From Chroococcidiopsis sp. TS-821 (GTDB taxonomy: Bacteria; Cyanobacteriota; Cyanobacteriia; Cyanobacteriales; Chroococcidiopsidaceae): 64,000 bases of DNA. Shown here in pieces: positions 1-8,830 of the stretch (within the stretch, counting starts at the first letter, position 1; each line of letters starts with the position of its first letter). The position numbers and the translations under genes are program-made. The notes beneath the pieces are model-generated. The model worked only from the letters and a program-made list of their open reading frames with translations. It searched no databases and was not told the origin of the DNA. The stretch is taken from contig NZ_MVDI01000013.1 of NCBI RefSeq assembly GCF_002939305.1, positions 1 to 64,000 of the forward strand. Reading direction: 5' to 3'.

Positions 1-159
1 TGGATCTGCTCCGTACACAATTGGTCACTCCTAATTTTCACAATGCATGACATCTGCATCTTATCCAGAAACTCAAGTTGCTGCTCTAACCTGCAATCAA
101 AGCAGTCGAACGTCCCCAATCAGCGGCAGCAATTAGCCTTGAACTCATCACAATTGCTT

Positions 160-578
160 TCAACTGTCCGCTGCATTGGGATTGTTAGCTTGTGTTGTGT
201 GCTGCCGTAGCCACTCCACAAATGCTTCACGCCCTAGCTCACCTGATACGATCGCCAAGACTATATGTTCTTGTTCATCCACAGAGGCATTAATTTCCAA
301 CCCATTCAGAACAAGAAAAGTTTCTGTTGCAGCATGACCTGTACGCTTATTTCCGTCTACAAATGGATGATTCATGATGATCGAAAAGCCTAATGCTGCT
401 GCTTTCTTTAGCAAACTTGGGTACAGGTCTTCTCCACCAAACGTCATTCGAGGCTGGGCAATCGCTGATTCCAACAAACCCACAAACCTATATCTCGAAT
501 ACCCAATGCTCCACCAGATTGTTCAAGAATTCTGCGATGTAGCTCTAATACCTCAATTAGCGTCAAATAGCGGATCAT
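160..578 (-). pseudogene. doc: Doc-type (Fic family) toxin, frameshifted
   Basis: The C-terminal part is open from a GTG at 483 and carries the Fic/Doc core HPFVDGNKRTG, which binds the nucleotide donor in the kinase-like Doc toxins. The expected N-terminus (MIRYLTLIEVLELHRRIL...GIRDIGL) is present upstream in another frame, starting at an ATG at 578 whose first bases overlap the antitoxin stop as ATGA. The two halves are separated by a net 8-bp insertion that looks like a near-tandem duplication of GGTTTGT(G) at 471-488. Full-length Doc proteins are about 125 residues, which fits the sum of both parts. Either the gene is dead, or a truncated protein starts at the internal GTG. The antitoxin is intact. 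Confidence 0.85.
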
Positions 579-772
579 GCCAAACGCCGATATAGTTCAG
601 CGTTTTTTGCGAGCACATAATCGGCTGCATCAACAAAATCACCTTTCTGTAGATTTAGCCAATCCTCAAGGCTTGCCTTCAAAAGCATTTCAGTTGCAAT
701 GCCATACACCCTTGCTAGATTCTGTAGCTTTTGGAATTGGCTGTCCGAAAGATCAATTGTGATAGAAGCCAC
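575..772 (-). CDS. antitoxin paired with Doc
   Basis: A 65-residue protein beginning MASITIDLSDSQFQKLQNLA and ending in an acidic/aromatic tail (DAADYVLAKNAELYRRLA). It resembles small cyanobacterial antitoxins that precede doc genes: an N-terminal ribbon-like DNA-binding segment followed by a toxin-binding tail. The stop codon overlaps the doc start by 4 bp (ATGA), the classic translationally coupled arrangement. In such modules the antitoxin normally represses its own operon, but no operator was identified here. It seems intact while the toxin is frameshifted, as expected for a decaying module or one kept for anti-addiction. The family assignment comes from context and pattern only. Confidence 0.75.
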   Translation of the reverse strand: MASITIDLSDSQFQKLQNLARVYGIATEMLLKASLEDWLNLQKGDFVDAADYVLAKNAELYRRLA

Positions 773-892
773 AGCAATTCTTCTCCTAGTATTTCTAAGC
801 CAAGTTTAAAATTCACTCCTAATGATACCCTTGCTGTACCATCTCAGCGCAAGAAACAAAGCCAGTTAACAATTTATTGTACAAAGTTTAGC

Positions 893-1007
893 TGTAGATC
901 CACCCTTTCTATAGTGAATAAACAAACTCTTTGCTGTAGATTTACCCCAGATGGCTGGATCTACAGCAGGGCTGCTGTGTATCTGCCTTAATTAAGGTGG
1001 ATCTACA
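893..1007. repeat. small inverted-repeat (MITE-like) element
   Basis: The 12-bp sequence TGTAGATCCACC at 893-904 is repeated exactly in inverted orientation (GGTGGATCTACA) at 996-1007. Inside lies a second nested pair: GCTGTAGAT at 933-941 and ATCTACAGC at 959-967. The whole unit is 115 bp, non-coding, and sits between a decayed toxin-antitoxin module and a decayed integrase. I see no convincing target-site duplication. It could be a MITE, a recombination site or a dispersed palindromic repeat. Confidence 0.5.
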
Positions 1008-1093
1008 TTACAGTTCCGTATATTCGCTCAGGTCGTATCAGTAAAATGACTAGAATAAAAGATATATTTTATACAAAAAGGCAAAAGTGTCTG

Positions 1094-1368
1094 ATGTTAG
1101 AATCTCGTCCTCGGAAACTGCTCGACCAAGTACGTGATGCAATTCGAGTCAAGCATTACTCAGCACACAGAAAACCTATGATTACTGGATTCGCCGTATT
1201 CTATTTCACAACAAACACCATCCCAACGAGATGAGTACAGCCGAGGTAACGCAATTCTTAAGGCATTTAGCAGTAAATGAACAAGTCACGACAACCTCTC
1301 AGAACCAAGCACTCAATACCAATCGTTTTCCTTCACTGAGTTGTCTTGCAATAATTAGTAAGTATTGA
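1094..1368 (+). pseudogene. integron-integrase-like tyrosine recombinase remnant
   Basis: One frame gives LESRPRKLLDQVRDAIRVKHYS, typical of the N-terminal SAM-like DNA-binding domain of IntI/XerC-type integrases. After a frameshift near 1160-1175 the next frame continues with TYDYWIRRILFHNKHHPNEM, then STAEVTQFLRHLAVNEQV and TTTSQNQALN, again the same domain. The reading then drifts and stops at 1366-1368. The catalytic domain with the RHRY residues is missing. It is therefore a frameshifted, 3'-truncated relic and cannot be active. Confidence 0.8.
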
Positions 1369-1754
1369 CGCAGTTCGAGCGGGCGCGATCGCGCTACTTG
1401 CCTACTATATTAACTCCTAATGGAAACGTGTCATTTCTCACGTATACGGTGTATGTAAGCTTGTGGTTCAACTAATGCTCTACCCTCAAAACGAGACGAT
1501 TGATTTAAATATTATTTGGCAGGCAGTCACGGACGACTTAATACCTCTTGGTGAGGAAATGTAATAGGTATTTCTCTAAAAATAATAAGTAGCACAAGGA
1601 TGATTTTATTTAAAGATGTAAATTAATAAATATTATCATATTTCTCTATAGTGAACTATACAAATTAAAGAAGTACACAGACATTTTCATTAAATGTTTT
1701 AGAGTTGTTATAAATGTAAAATAAAAATGAGTTAGATCAAAATAATAGTTAAAA
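1369..1754. other. gene-free AT-rich stretch
   Basis: No supported gene. A 29-codon reading frame at 1475-1564 (MLYPQNETIDLNIIW...) could be another relic, but it has no recognisable family. The last 150 bp are very AT-rich and should contain the promoter of the ABC permease at 1755. Confidence 0.4.
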
Positions 1755-2879
1755 ATGAAACTCATCGATTATCTTCTAGGAAGTCGTTTTTGGGCATTAT
1801 GTGTTAAAGAAGTCAATCAGATATTAAGAAATAAACAACTACTTTTTTTACTCTTGTTTCCACCAACAATCCAACTTTTAATCTTTGGCTTCGCACTTAA
1901 TGCCGATGTGCATAACCTGAAACTAGGAGTTGTAGACTATGCTAATACTTATGAAAGCCGCGAGTTAGTTGCTGCTTTAACAGAAAATCAAATCTTTGTT
2001 GCGCAAAATTATAGTTTTAGCGAAGAAGAAATTGCTCAGCAAGTACGCCTAGGACAAGTTACCGCTGGACTAGTGATTCCTCCAGAATTTAATCGCGATT
2101 TGGCACAAAATAAAACTGCGGAAGTACAAGTAATCATTGATGGCGTTGATGCAAATACTGCTGGAATTGCTAGCGGTTATGCTACTCAGATCGTCAATCA
2201 GTATAGTCGCAGTTTAAATGAAAACCCCACACCACCTTTAGTACAACCACAAAGCGTTTTCTTCTACAATCCTGGTTTATTAAGTAGTTGGTTTTTAGTA
2301 CCTGGAGTATTAGGAACTGTCATTACACTCACGAGTACGCTTGTTTCCTCTACAACATTAGTACGTGAAAAAGATTCTGGAACGTTAGAACAATTGTTGA
2401 TGACTCCCGCAGATGCTTGGGAAATTCTTTTAGCAAAAATTGCCCCACTATTTGTACTTTTGATGGGAGATATATTACTAGCATTAAGCGTAGCTCGGAT
2501 AGTGTTTAGAGTACCACTACAAGGAAGTTTGTTGTTATTTTTGACGCTTGGGGGACTTTACTTATTTGTGGGAATTGGTTTTGGCTTGATGTTGGCGACT
2601 TTAGCAAAAAACCAGCAACAAGTCGTTTTGACTTCATTTTTTATCAATTTACCATTGATTCAACTTTCAGGTGCGATCGCACCGATTGAAAGTATGCCAG
2701 TTTTCTTCCAATACCTTTCACTACTCAATCCCCTACGCCACTTCGTCGCTATCTCTCGTGGAATTCTCCTCAAAGGCGTTGGTATCGATATTTTATTCCC
2801 GCACGTTTTAGCACTTTTCACTTTTGTTGTTGTTTTGTTGACAGTGAGTATTAATCGCTTTCGGAGTCAGTTGAGTTAA
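1755..2879 (+). CDS. ABC-2 type transporter permease
   Basis: A 374-residue inner-membrane protein of the ABC-2 (YbhR/YhhJ-like) exporter family. It has one N-terminal membrane helix (about residues 26-48), a large periplasmic region (about 50-175) and a C-terminal group of five or more hydrophobic helices. The conserved stretch LVREKDSGTLEQLLMTP at about residues 202-218 precedes the membrane block and is the typical ABC-2 signature. Such permeases usually work with a NodI/CcmA-like ATPase and an HlyD-type membrane-fusion protein to export drugs or lipids. Neither partner is adjacent; the region upstream is decayed mobile DNA, so partners may lie elsewhere. Substrate unknown. Confidence 0.85.
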   Translation: MKLIDYLLGSRFWALCVKEVNQILRNKQLLFLLLFPPTIQLLIFGFALNADVHNLKLGVVDYANTYESRELVAALTENQIFVAQNYSFSEEEIAQQVRLGQVTAGLVIPPEFNRDLAQNKTAEVQVIIDGVDANTAGIASGYATQIVNQYSRSLNENPTPPLVQPQSVFFYNPGLLSSWFLVPGVLGTVITLTSTLVSSTTLVREKDSGTLEQLLMTPADAWEILLAKIAPLFVLLMGDILLALSVARIVFRVPLQGSLLLFLTLGGLYLFVGIGFGLMLATLAKNQQQVVLTSFFINLPLIQLSGAIAPIESMPVFFQYLSLLNPLRHFVAISRGILLKGVGIDILFPHVLALFTFVVVLLTVSINRFRSQLS

Positions 2880-2896
2880 GGATAAGTGATGAGTGG

Positions 2897-3871
2897 CTAG
2901 TCGTTAGTGGCTAGAAACGATTCTACTTCGGCTGCGGTGGGTTGCGAGGCGATCGCACCTGGTTTTGTTGTCGTCAAAGCCCCTGCGGCGTTTGCATACT
3001 TCACAACCGATCGAGCAACGTCGGGATCTTGCAAGCTACTGATACCTTGTTGATTTAATTGGTGAACAAATGCAGCGAGGAAGCTATCTCCTGCACCTGT
3101 GGTATCGACAACTTTGACAGGGAAACTAGGAACTTTGCCTTCATTTTCTCCCAAACAGTAAGCGCAGCCATGTTCGCCGTCGGTGATTAGTACGCCTTCA
3201 ATCGATTCCAATCGATAGTTGATTGCGCCTGGATCGGTCGTATCAAATAACCATTCGGCTTCTTCTTGAGAAAGTTTGAGAAAATCGATGCGGTTGTAGA
3301 GTTTGGGAATAATTTCTCTTGCAGTCGCTTCGCTATCCCAAAATACCGGACGCCAGTTGACATCTAAGACAACTTTCACATCATACTGCTCGGCTAAATC
3401 TAAAGCGCGAAATACCGCAGCGCGGCTATCAGGATAAGCAAGTTCTAAAGTTCCTAGCACGAGAAAGTCAGCGCTTTCAAATAATTGCACGGGTAACTTG
3501 TCAGCTTGCAAGTACCTATCTGCAAATTCCTCGGTTTTAAACTCGCCAAACCCTGCAAACGTGCGATCGCCGGTTTCTGAACGTACCACATAAACTTGTC
3601 GCGTCGGCGCGGTGGGATGGCGTTGTACTCCGGTTATATCAACACCGACATCTTGCAATAGCTGTACGAGGGCGTTTCCTGGTTCATCTTCACCAACACA
3701 TCCTACAAATCCAGAGGGTGTTCCTAGCTTGACTAAAGCACATGCAACGTTCGCTGGCGCGCCTCCTGGGTATGGCGTCCAAGATTCGACTTGTTCAAGC
3801 GATCGCCCGATTTGATCGGCAAGGCAATCAAATAAAATTTCTCCTAGGCACAACACGCGCGGATTCGTCAT
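2897..3871 (-). CDS. PfkB-family carbohydrate kinase (fructokinase-like)
   Basis: A 324-residue cytosolic ribokinase/PfkB-family sugar kinase that transfers the ATP gamma-phosphate to a sugar hydroxyl. The N-terminal PfkB signature is visible as PGGAPANVACALVKLG at about residues 35-50. The C-terminal signature VDTTGAGDSFLAAF at about 257-270 contains the catalytic Asp and the anion hole. Length is normal for fructokinases, which are the closest match by pattern; 2-keto-3-deoxygluconate or adenosine kinase activity cannot be excluded. It converges with the upstream ABC permease, leaving only about 17 bp between the two stops. Confidence 0.85.
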   Translation of the reverse strand: MTNPRVLCLGEILFDCLADQIGRSLEQVESWTPYPGGAPANVACALVKLGTPSGFVGCVGEDEPGNALVQLLQDVGVDITGVQRHPTAPTRQVYVVRSETGDRTFAGFGEFKTEEFADRYLQADKLPVQLFESADFLVLGTLELAYPDSRAAVFRALDLAEQYDVKVVLDVNWRPVFWDSEATAREIIPKLYNRIDFLKLSQEEAEWLFDTTDPGAINYRLESIEGVLITDGEHGCAYCLGENEGKVPSFPVKVVDTTGAGDSFLAAFVHQLNQQGISSLQDPDVARSVVKYANAAGALTTTKPGAIASQPTAAEVESFLATND

Positions 3872-4482
3872 CGGTCACGGCTATCAATCGACTATACCAG
3901 CATAGGAGAAATCGGACATTTGCGCGCGATCGCAACTGAAATTTACCGCATATGAATAGTAGCTAGCTGTTTCTCTGCTTCAGATACCGGTATTTTATTT
4001 GAATTATAAACGTTGGACTGGAGTTATTAATTGTTCGTTGCTTTAGCCATTATTGATTAGTCCTGTTGATATAAATTATCCGTTGCTCTTATAAAATAAT
4101 TTGAGTTAATTTAAATTATTACTTAGACTTTTTTAGCAATCTGTCTTAAAACGATAGAGATTTCTCTATTAACAAGATTTAATATTCCTTTAATAATTAG
4201 TGACTTAGACTGAACTAAATCTGCATTAAAAGCTGTATTCTATATGTTTGATGTACTGCTTGAGTATATTCCTCTATTCCTTAAGGAGCATATCACTATT
4301 TTTTTAATAGCGCATTTTTGAAAACTGGTGAAAGCATTATGTTGCTTCTCATTTCTTCTTCGAGCCCAGGCAACTATTTATACATATCAATATGCGTAAA
4401 TAGTGCATGAGATCTTATACATTTCTTGTCTGGTTTTGTTTGCATAGAGAGACTTTGATTCATTCATAACGATAGCCTAAGA
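3872..4482. other. long leader/promoter region of bicA
   Basis: About 610 bp without a supported gene, AT-rich apart from the first 70 bp. It separates divergent genes (pfkB-like and bicA) and must hold both promoters. I could not assign a transcription-factor site with confidence; LysR-type (CcmR/NdhR) sites are too degenerate to call by eye. Confidence 0.4.
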
Positions 4483-6225
4483 ATGCAATTAACTAATCGT
4501 ATCCATTTTCGTAACCTGCGCGGTGATTTATTTGGTGGAATCACTGCTGCAATTGTGTCGTTACCTCTCGCACTAGCCTTCGGTGTTGCCTCTGGTGCAG
4601 GTGCGGTAGCAGGTCTTTACGGTGCTGTTTGCGTCGGTTTTTTCGCAGCACTCTTCGGGGGTACGCCCACACTCATTTCTGAGCCAACCGGACCAATGAC
4701 CGTAGTCTTTACTGGGATTATCGCCAGTTTGACTGCAAGCAACCCAGAAAATGGCTTAGCAATGGCGTTTACAGTCGTCATGCTCGCGGGGCTATTTCAA
4801 ATCATCTTTGGCGTATTCAAGCTCGGAAAATACATCACGTTGATGCCCTACAGCGTGATTTCAGGCTTTATGTCTGGGATTGGAGTCATCCTCATTATTT
4901 TGCAGATTGCTCCTTTTTTAGGACAACCAACTCCCAAGGGCGGCGTTCTCGGTACGGTGCAAAACCTACCGCAGTTGTTGGCAAATATTAATCCGGCTGA
5001 GGCTATTTTAGGCGCGCTGAGTTTGGTAATTTTGTTTTTCATGCCACGCAAATTCAAGCGCATCGTTCCACCGCAACTTGTTGCCTTAATTGTTGGCACA
5101 ATAGTATCTCTTATCTTCTTTCAAGGTGTCGAGATTCGCCGCATCGGCGAGATTCCTACCGGATTGCCACAGATGCAGATGCCCGTCTTCAGTGCTGGAG
5201 AAATAACCAGGATGGTCATCGATGGTATCGTGTTAGGAATGCTGGGATGTATTGATACCCTACTCACTGCCGTTATTGCCGATAGCATCACGCGGACGCA
5301 GCACAATTCTGACAAAGAACTGGTTGGTCAAGGTATTGCTAATATCGTTTCGGGATTATTTGGGGGATTACCTGGCGCAGGCGCAACAATGGGTACGGTG
5401 GTTAACATCCAAACCGGTGCGCGAACAGCACTATCAGGACTAACTCGCGCCATTATTTTACTCGTTGTCTTGTTAGGGGCAGCAAGTTTAACGCAACCAA
5501 TTCCGATGGCAGTACTCGCGGGGATTGCGCTGAAGGTGGGGATTGATATTCTTGACTGGAGTTTCCTCAAGCGCGCGCATCGAGTTTCGCTCAAGGGAAC
5601 GCTGATCATGTACGGCGTGCTATTGCTTACTGTCTTTGTTGACTTGATTGTGGCAGTGGGAGTTGGCGTATTTATCGCAAATATCCTGACAATCGAACGG
5701 TTATCGCAGCATCAAGCGCAAGACGTTAAAGTTATCAGTGATACCGATGATGACATTATCCTTACTCAAGAAGAAAAGCAGCTTCTGGAGCAAGCAAACA
5801 ATCGCGTGTTGCTATTCTACCTCAGCGGACCAATGATTTTTGGATTGTCGAAGGCGATCGCCCGCGAACATACCGCGATGGAAGACCACGACGTTCTCAT
5901 TTTAGATTTAAGCGACGTGCCCATCCTTGGTGTCACAGCTTCGCTAGCAATTGAGAATGCCATCAAAGATGCCGTTGACCAAGGACGTCAAGTCTTTATC
6001 GTTGGTGCAACAGAAAAAATCAAGCGTCGATTAGAACGTTTGGGAATTTTCAATCTTCTCCCGCCGCAGAATATCACGATGGATCGTGTTGAAGCTTTGA
6101 GACAAGCCGTTGACTACGTTTATCGTTCAGGAAAAATTACTTCAACTAGCGATATTTTAGTCGTGGGTCCAAGCACTGCGGAAGCATATTCCAGTGATGC
6201 GCCTGATATGCCGTTACCACAGTAG
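4483..6225 (+). CDS. bicA: SulP-family bicarbonate transporter BicA
   Basis: A 580-residue SLC26/SulP transporter. The N-terminus (HFRNLRGDLFGGITAA, then LPLALAFGVASGAGA and FGGTPTLISEPTGPMTVV) closely follows the pattern of cyanobacterial BicA, the low-affinity, high-flux, Na+-dependent HCO3- importer of the CO2-concentrating mechanism. The membrane domain spans about residues 15-400. A cytosolic STAS domain occupies about 435-550, with the core LILDLSDVPILGVTASLAIEN. No ccm or carboxysome genes are adjacent. The N-terminal match makes bicarbonate more likely than sulfate. A strong hairpin follows the stop codon at a short distance. Confidence 0.88.
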   Translation: MQLTNRIHFRNLRGDLFGGITAAIVSLPLALAFGVASGAGAVAGLYGAVCVGFFAALFGGTPTLISEPTGPMTVVFTGIIASLTASNPENGLAMAFTVVMLAGLFQIIFGVFKLGKYITLMPYSVISGFMSGIGVILIILQIAPFLGQPTPKGGVLGTVQNLPQLLANINPAEAILGALSLVILFFMPRKFKRIVPPQLVALIVGTIVSLIFFQGVEIRRIGEIPTGLPQMQMPVFSAGEITRMVIDGIVLGMLGCIDTLLTAVIADSITRTQHNSDKELVGQGIANIVSGLFGGLPGAGATMGTVVNIQTGARTALSGLTRAIILLVVLLGAASLTQPIPMAVLAGIALKVGIDILDWSFLKRAHRVSLKGTLIMYGVLLLTVFVDLIVAVGVGVFIANILTIERLSQHQAQDVKVISDTDDDIILTQEEKQLLEQANNRVLLFYLSGPMIFGLSKAIAREHTAMEDHDVLILDLSDVPILGVTASLAIENAIKDAVDQGRQVFIVGATEKIKRRLERLGIFNLLPPQNITMDRVEALRQAVDYVYRSGKITSTSDILVVGPSTAEAYSSDAPDMPLPQ

Positions 6226-6280
6226 TACGTCATTTATACTACCAGCCAGCAATTGCTTTCATTAGGCTGTCTTGTGAAAA

Positions 6281-6326
6281 AAGCTCTTGGGAGTCTTGCC
6301 GTGTTTCGACCCCAAGAGCCTTTTTG
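6281..6326. terminator. bidirectional intrinsic terminator
   Basis: A perfect 9-bp stem, GCTCTTGGG (6283-6291) with CCCAAGAGC (6311-6319). A T-run follows on the + strand and an A-run (AAAAAA) precedes on the + strand, so it can end transcripts from both sides. It lies between bicA and the degraded minus-strand ORF at 6333-6616. Confidence 0.8.
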
Positions 6327-6332
6327 TTCGTA

Positions 6333-6616
6333 TTACTCCTCACACAACTTGAAGTGTACATCGGTTCTCGCTAAATTCTGAGGAGGATGAATGACACTTT
6401 GCAAATTGTCATAACAATTTTGAGCAAAAATCTGAGCCAGTGGCTCGATTTCAGCGAGATTGTTTATAAATGAGCTTATATCGCGTTGCTGTGTGGAGTT
6501 ATACCGTTTCACTAAAGTTTTTACAAATAGGTAGCTTCGGGTGCTTATGGTGCTAAGAAATCTATGAGTTCTCGATGTTGTGGAGTGAAAAAACCTTTCT
6601 TTAATTCAAACCGCAA
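6333..6616 (-). pseudogene. degraded ORF of unknown family
   Basis: On the minus strand a TTG at 6616 opens a frame (RFELKKGFFTPQHRELIDFLAP) that stops at 6545-6547. A different frame then encodes YLFVKTLVKRYNSTQQRDIS and continues through FINNLAEIEPLAQIFAQNCY to a stop at 6333-6335. Amino-acid composition in both parts is protein-like, and a terminator lies directly downstream. This suggests one former gene of about 90 codons broken by a stop and a frameshift. The family was not recognised. The second part alone could be a 59-residue ORF from a GTG at 6512. The remaining 6617-6702 is the promoter region of ycf23. Confidence 0.35.
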
Positions 6617-6702
6617 AACTTTTCCCTATTCCCCTAGCTTCTAGCTGCTGAGGAATGTCACAATGCATAGCGTAACTTTTTTGTAGCTGTGTCGGATAAA
6701 TC

Positions 6703-7446
6703 ATGACAATGCATCCTGAAATGCAGCGCGCTTTTGAACAAAGACGCGTCCTCAAAATCATCAGTGGTTTGAATAACTTTGATGCAGATCGAGTCGCTGC
6801 TACGGTCATTGCAGCCGATCGCGGTGGTGCTACTTTCGTTGATATTGCGGCTGAGCCTGAACTCGTAAAACTGGCTAAAAGCTTGACAAATCTACCAATT
6901 TGTGTATCAGCAGTAGAGCCGGAAAAATTTGTTGCGGCGCAAGCAGCTGGGGCTGATTTAATTGAAATTGGTAACTTTGATAGTTTCTACGCGCAAGGGC
7001 GGCGATTTGAAGCGGCAGAAGTGCTGGAGTTAACACAAGCTACGCGATCGCTTTTACCCAACATTACGCTATCAGTCACTGTTCCGCATATTCTGGAACT
7101 CGACCAGCAAGTGCAGCTAGCAGAAGAACTCGTCAAAGCTGGCGCTGACATTATCCAAACCGAAGGCGGAACGAGCAGTCAACCCGCGCATTCAGGAACG
7201 CTAGGACTGATTGAAAAAGCCGCACCTACTTTAGCCGCTGCTTACGAAATCTCTCGCGCTGTATCGGTTCCGGTACTGTGTGCTTCGGGAATTTCTAACG
7301 TCACGGCACCACTGGCGATCGCCGCTGGGGCTGCAGGTGTTGGCGTTGGTTCGGCAATTAATCAGCTAAACAGCGAAGTCGCGATGATTGCTGCAGTGCG
7401 TAGTCTAGTTGATGCTTTAGCAACTCGAAAGCACACTTGGGTGTAA
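6703..7446 (+). CDS. ycf23: Ycf23/DUF561 family protein
   Basis: A 247-residue TIM-barrel-like protein of the DUF561/Ycf23 family, conserved in cyanobacteria and in plastid genomes of red algae. Visible landmarks are the N-terminal RVLKIISGLNNFDADRVAAT, several beta-strand/Gly segments (GADLIEIGNFDSFY, GADIIQTEGG) and a C-terminal phosphate-binding-like loop (ASGISNVTAPLAIAAGAAGVGVGS), as in phosphate-binding (beta-alpha)8 barrels. The biochemical function is unknown as far as I know. Two start codons are possible (6703 and 6709). It stands alone, with a terminator hairpin shared with the convergent aminotransferase gene. Confidence 0.85.
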   Translation: MTMHPEMQRAFEQRRVLKIISGLNNFDADRVAATVIAADRGGATFVDIAAEPELVKLAKSLTNLPICVSAVEPEKFVAAQAAGADLIEIGNFDSFYAQGRRFEAAEVLELTQATRSLLPNITLSVTVPHILELDQQVQLAEELVKAGADIIQTEGGTSSQPAHSGTLGLIEKAAPTLAAAYEISRAVSVPVLCASGISNVTAPLAIAAGAAGVGVGSAINQLNSEVAMIAAVRSLVDALATRKHTWV

Positions 7447-7458
7447 TTATTGGTGATA

Positions 7459-7513
7459 GGTAATAGGTAATTGGAATTGTATAGTCCTGAGCGATTACCG
7501 ATTACCTATTACC
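7459..7513. terminator. hairpin between convergent genes
   Basis: GGTAATAGGTAAT (7459-7471) is an exact inverted repeat of ATTACCTATTACC (7501-7513), a 13-bp stem with a 29-nt loop. It sits between the ycf23 stop and the DegT stop. There is no long T-run. The wording of the repeat (GGTAATAGGTAAT) resembles short repeats commonly scattered in cyanobacterial intergenic DNA. Confidence 0.55.
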
Positions 7514-7516
7514 GCT

Positions 7517-8647
7517 TTAGCTTAGACAATCTTTGAGCGTATAGATTACGTGGTCTTGCTGCTCGATTGTCATCTCTGGAAACATTGGTAGAGAGAGAAC
7601 TTCGCGGCTAGCTTGTTCTGAAACTGGTAAGCTACCTGGTTGATAACCAAGATTTTCATAAACTGGTTGTAAATGCAGAGCAAGCGGATAGTACACCATT
7701 GAACTTACACCGCGTTCTTGCAGCATTTGACGGATGCGATCGCGATAGTTGCTGTCATTTTTTGTCAGCCGAATTGTATACTGATTCCAAACACCAATAC
7801 CACCTGTCAGTTCTTGCGGAATCGCAACGTTGGGAATGTGCGCCAAAAATTCGTGATAGCGTTGGGCGATCGCCCGTCGCTGTTCGTTCCATTGGTCAAG
7901 ATAGCGAAGTTTAATTTGTAAAATCGCGGCTTGAATCGCATCTAATCGGCTATTTACGCCGATTTCTTCATGTATATAGCGCGTTTTACTACCGTGTTCG
8001 CGGAGCATGCGGATTTTCGCCGCGATCGCTGCATCATTTGTTGTCATCGCCCCGCCATCGCCACACGCCCCTAAATTTTTTGTCGGGTAAAAACTAAAAC
8101 AGCCAATGTGTCCGATACTACCGACTTTCTGCCCTGCCCACGTTGCCCCTGTAGATTGGGCGCAGTCTTCAATAACATATAAATTGCGTGCTTGCGCAAT
8201 TTCCATCACCGCCGTCATATCGACAGGTTGCCCAAACAAGTGAACGGGCATAATTGCTTTAGTTTTGGGCGTAATTGCACTTGCTAACTTCTTTGCATCG
8301 AGATTAAACGTCGCTGCGTCAATATCCACAAAAACAGGCGTTGCACCGACCGCCGTAATCACCTCAGTCGTCGCAAAGAAGGTAAACGGCGAGGTAATTA
8401 CTTCATCACCTGCACCAATTCCTACGGCTTTGAGTGCCAAAAATAACGCATCCGTACCTGAATTACACGCAACGCATTCGGCAACATCTGTATAAGCAGC
8501 AAACTGCTGTTCAAAGTCTTTGACAACAGGACCGCCAATATAACCACCAGAAGCCAAAACTTTTAAAACAGCATGGCTGACTTCTGCTTCAATCGTTGTA
8601 TACTGCCGCACTAAATCTAAAGGAGGGATATTCACGCTGAGACCCAT
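7517..8647 (-). CDS. DegT/DnrJ/EryC1/StrS aminotransferase
   Basis: A 376-residue PLP-dependent sugar aminotransferase (fold type I). The catalytic lysine lies in CFSFYPTKNLGACGDGGAM at about residues 180-198. The cofactor-binding ACNSGTDAL motif (about 59-67) and VIEDCAQSTGA (about 158-168) are also intact. Members transfer an amino group to keto-sugars for nucleotide-activated amino sugars of surface polysaccharides. No sugar-nucleotide genes are adjacent; the nearest are gmd/fcl at 55-57 kb. Substrate not deducible. Confidence 0.9.
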   Translation of the reverse strand: MGLSVNIPPLDLVRQYTTIEAEVSHAVLKVLASGGYIGGPVVKDFEQQFAAYTDVAECVACNSGTDALFLALKAVGIGAGDEVITSPFTFFATTEVITAVGATPVFVDIDAATFNLDAKKLASAITPKTKAIMPVHLFGQPVDMTAVMEIAQARNLYVIEDCAQSTGATWAGQKVGSIGHIGCFSFYPTKNLGACGDGGAMTTNDAAIAAKIRMLREHGSKTRYIHEEIGVNSRLDAIQAAILQIKLRYLDQWNEQRRAIAQRYHEFLAHIPNVAIPQELTGGIGVWNQYTIRLTKNDSNYRDRIRQMLQERGVSSMVYYPLALHLQPVYENLGYQPGSLPVSEQASREVLSLPMFPEMTIEQQDHVIYTLKDCLS

Positions 8648-8830
8648 GAGTATTTATTCTTGAAAATATCAAATCAAATGTCGTGCTACAAGAAAATCCG
8701 GTTTCGGCTTCTTTTAAGCATTTAGAATGAGAAATTCAGCAAGTTGTTTCGCCAATGAGAGGTCAGAGGTTGCAGGTCAGAAATTAAGGTTTCTCTGGTC
8801 ACCCACCTCTCACTTCTATTCAAGAAAACT

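Noticed and set aside
1-30. Minus-strand GTG near position 20 with an AGGAG before it (possible gene off the left edge)
   Set aside because: Only a handful of codons are visible, so no claim is possible.
731-991. 86-codon frame across the inverted-repeat element
   Set aside because: It is built from the repeat words and promoter DNA; no protein-like pattern.
1475-1564. 29-codon frame (MLYPQNETIDLNIIW...) before the ABC permease
   Set aside because: No homologue pattern recognised and no clear ribosome site; could be chance.
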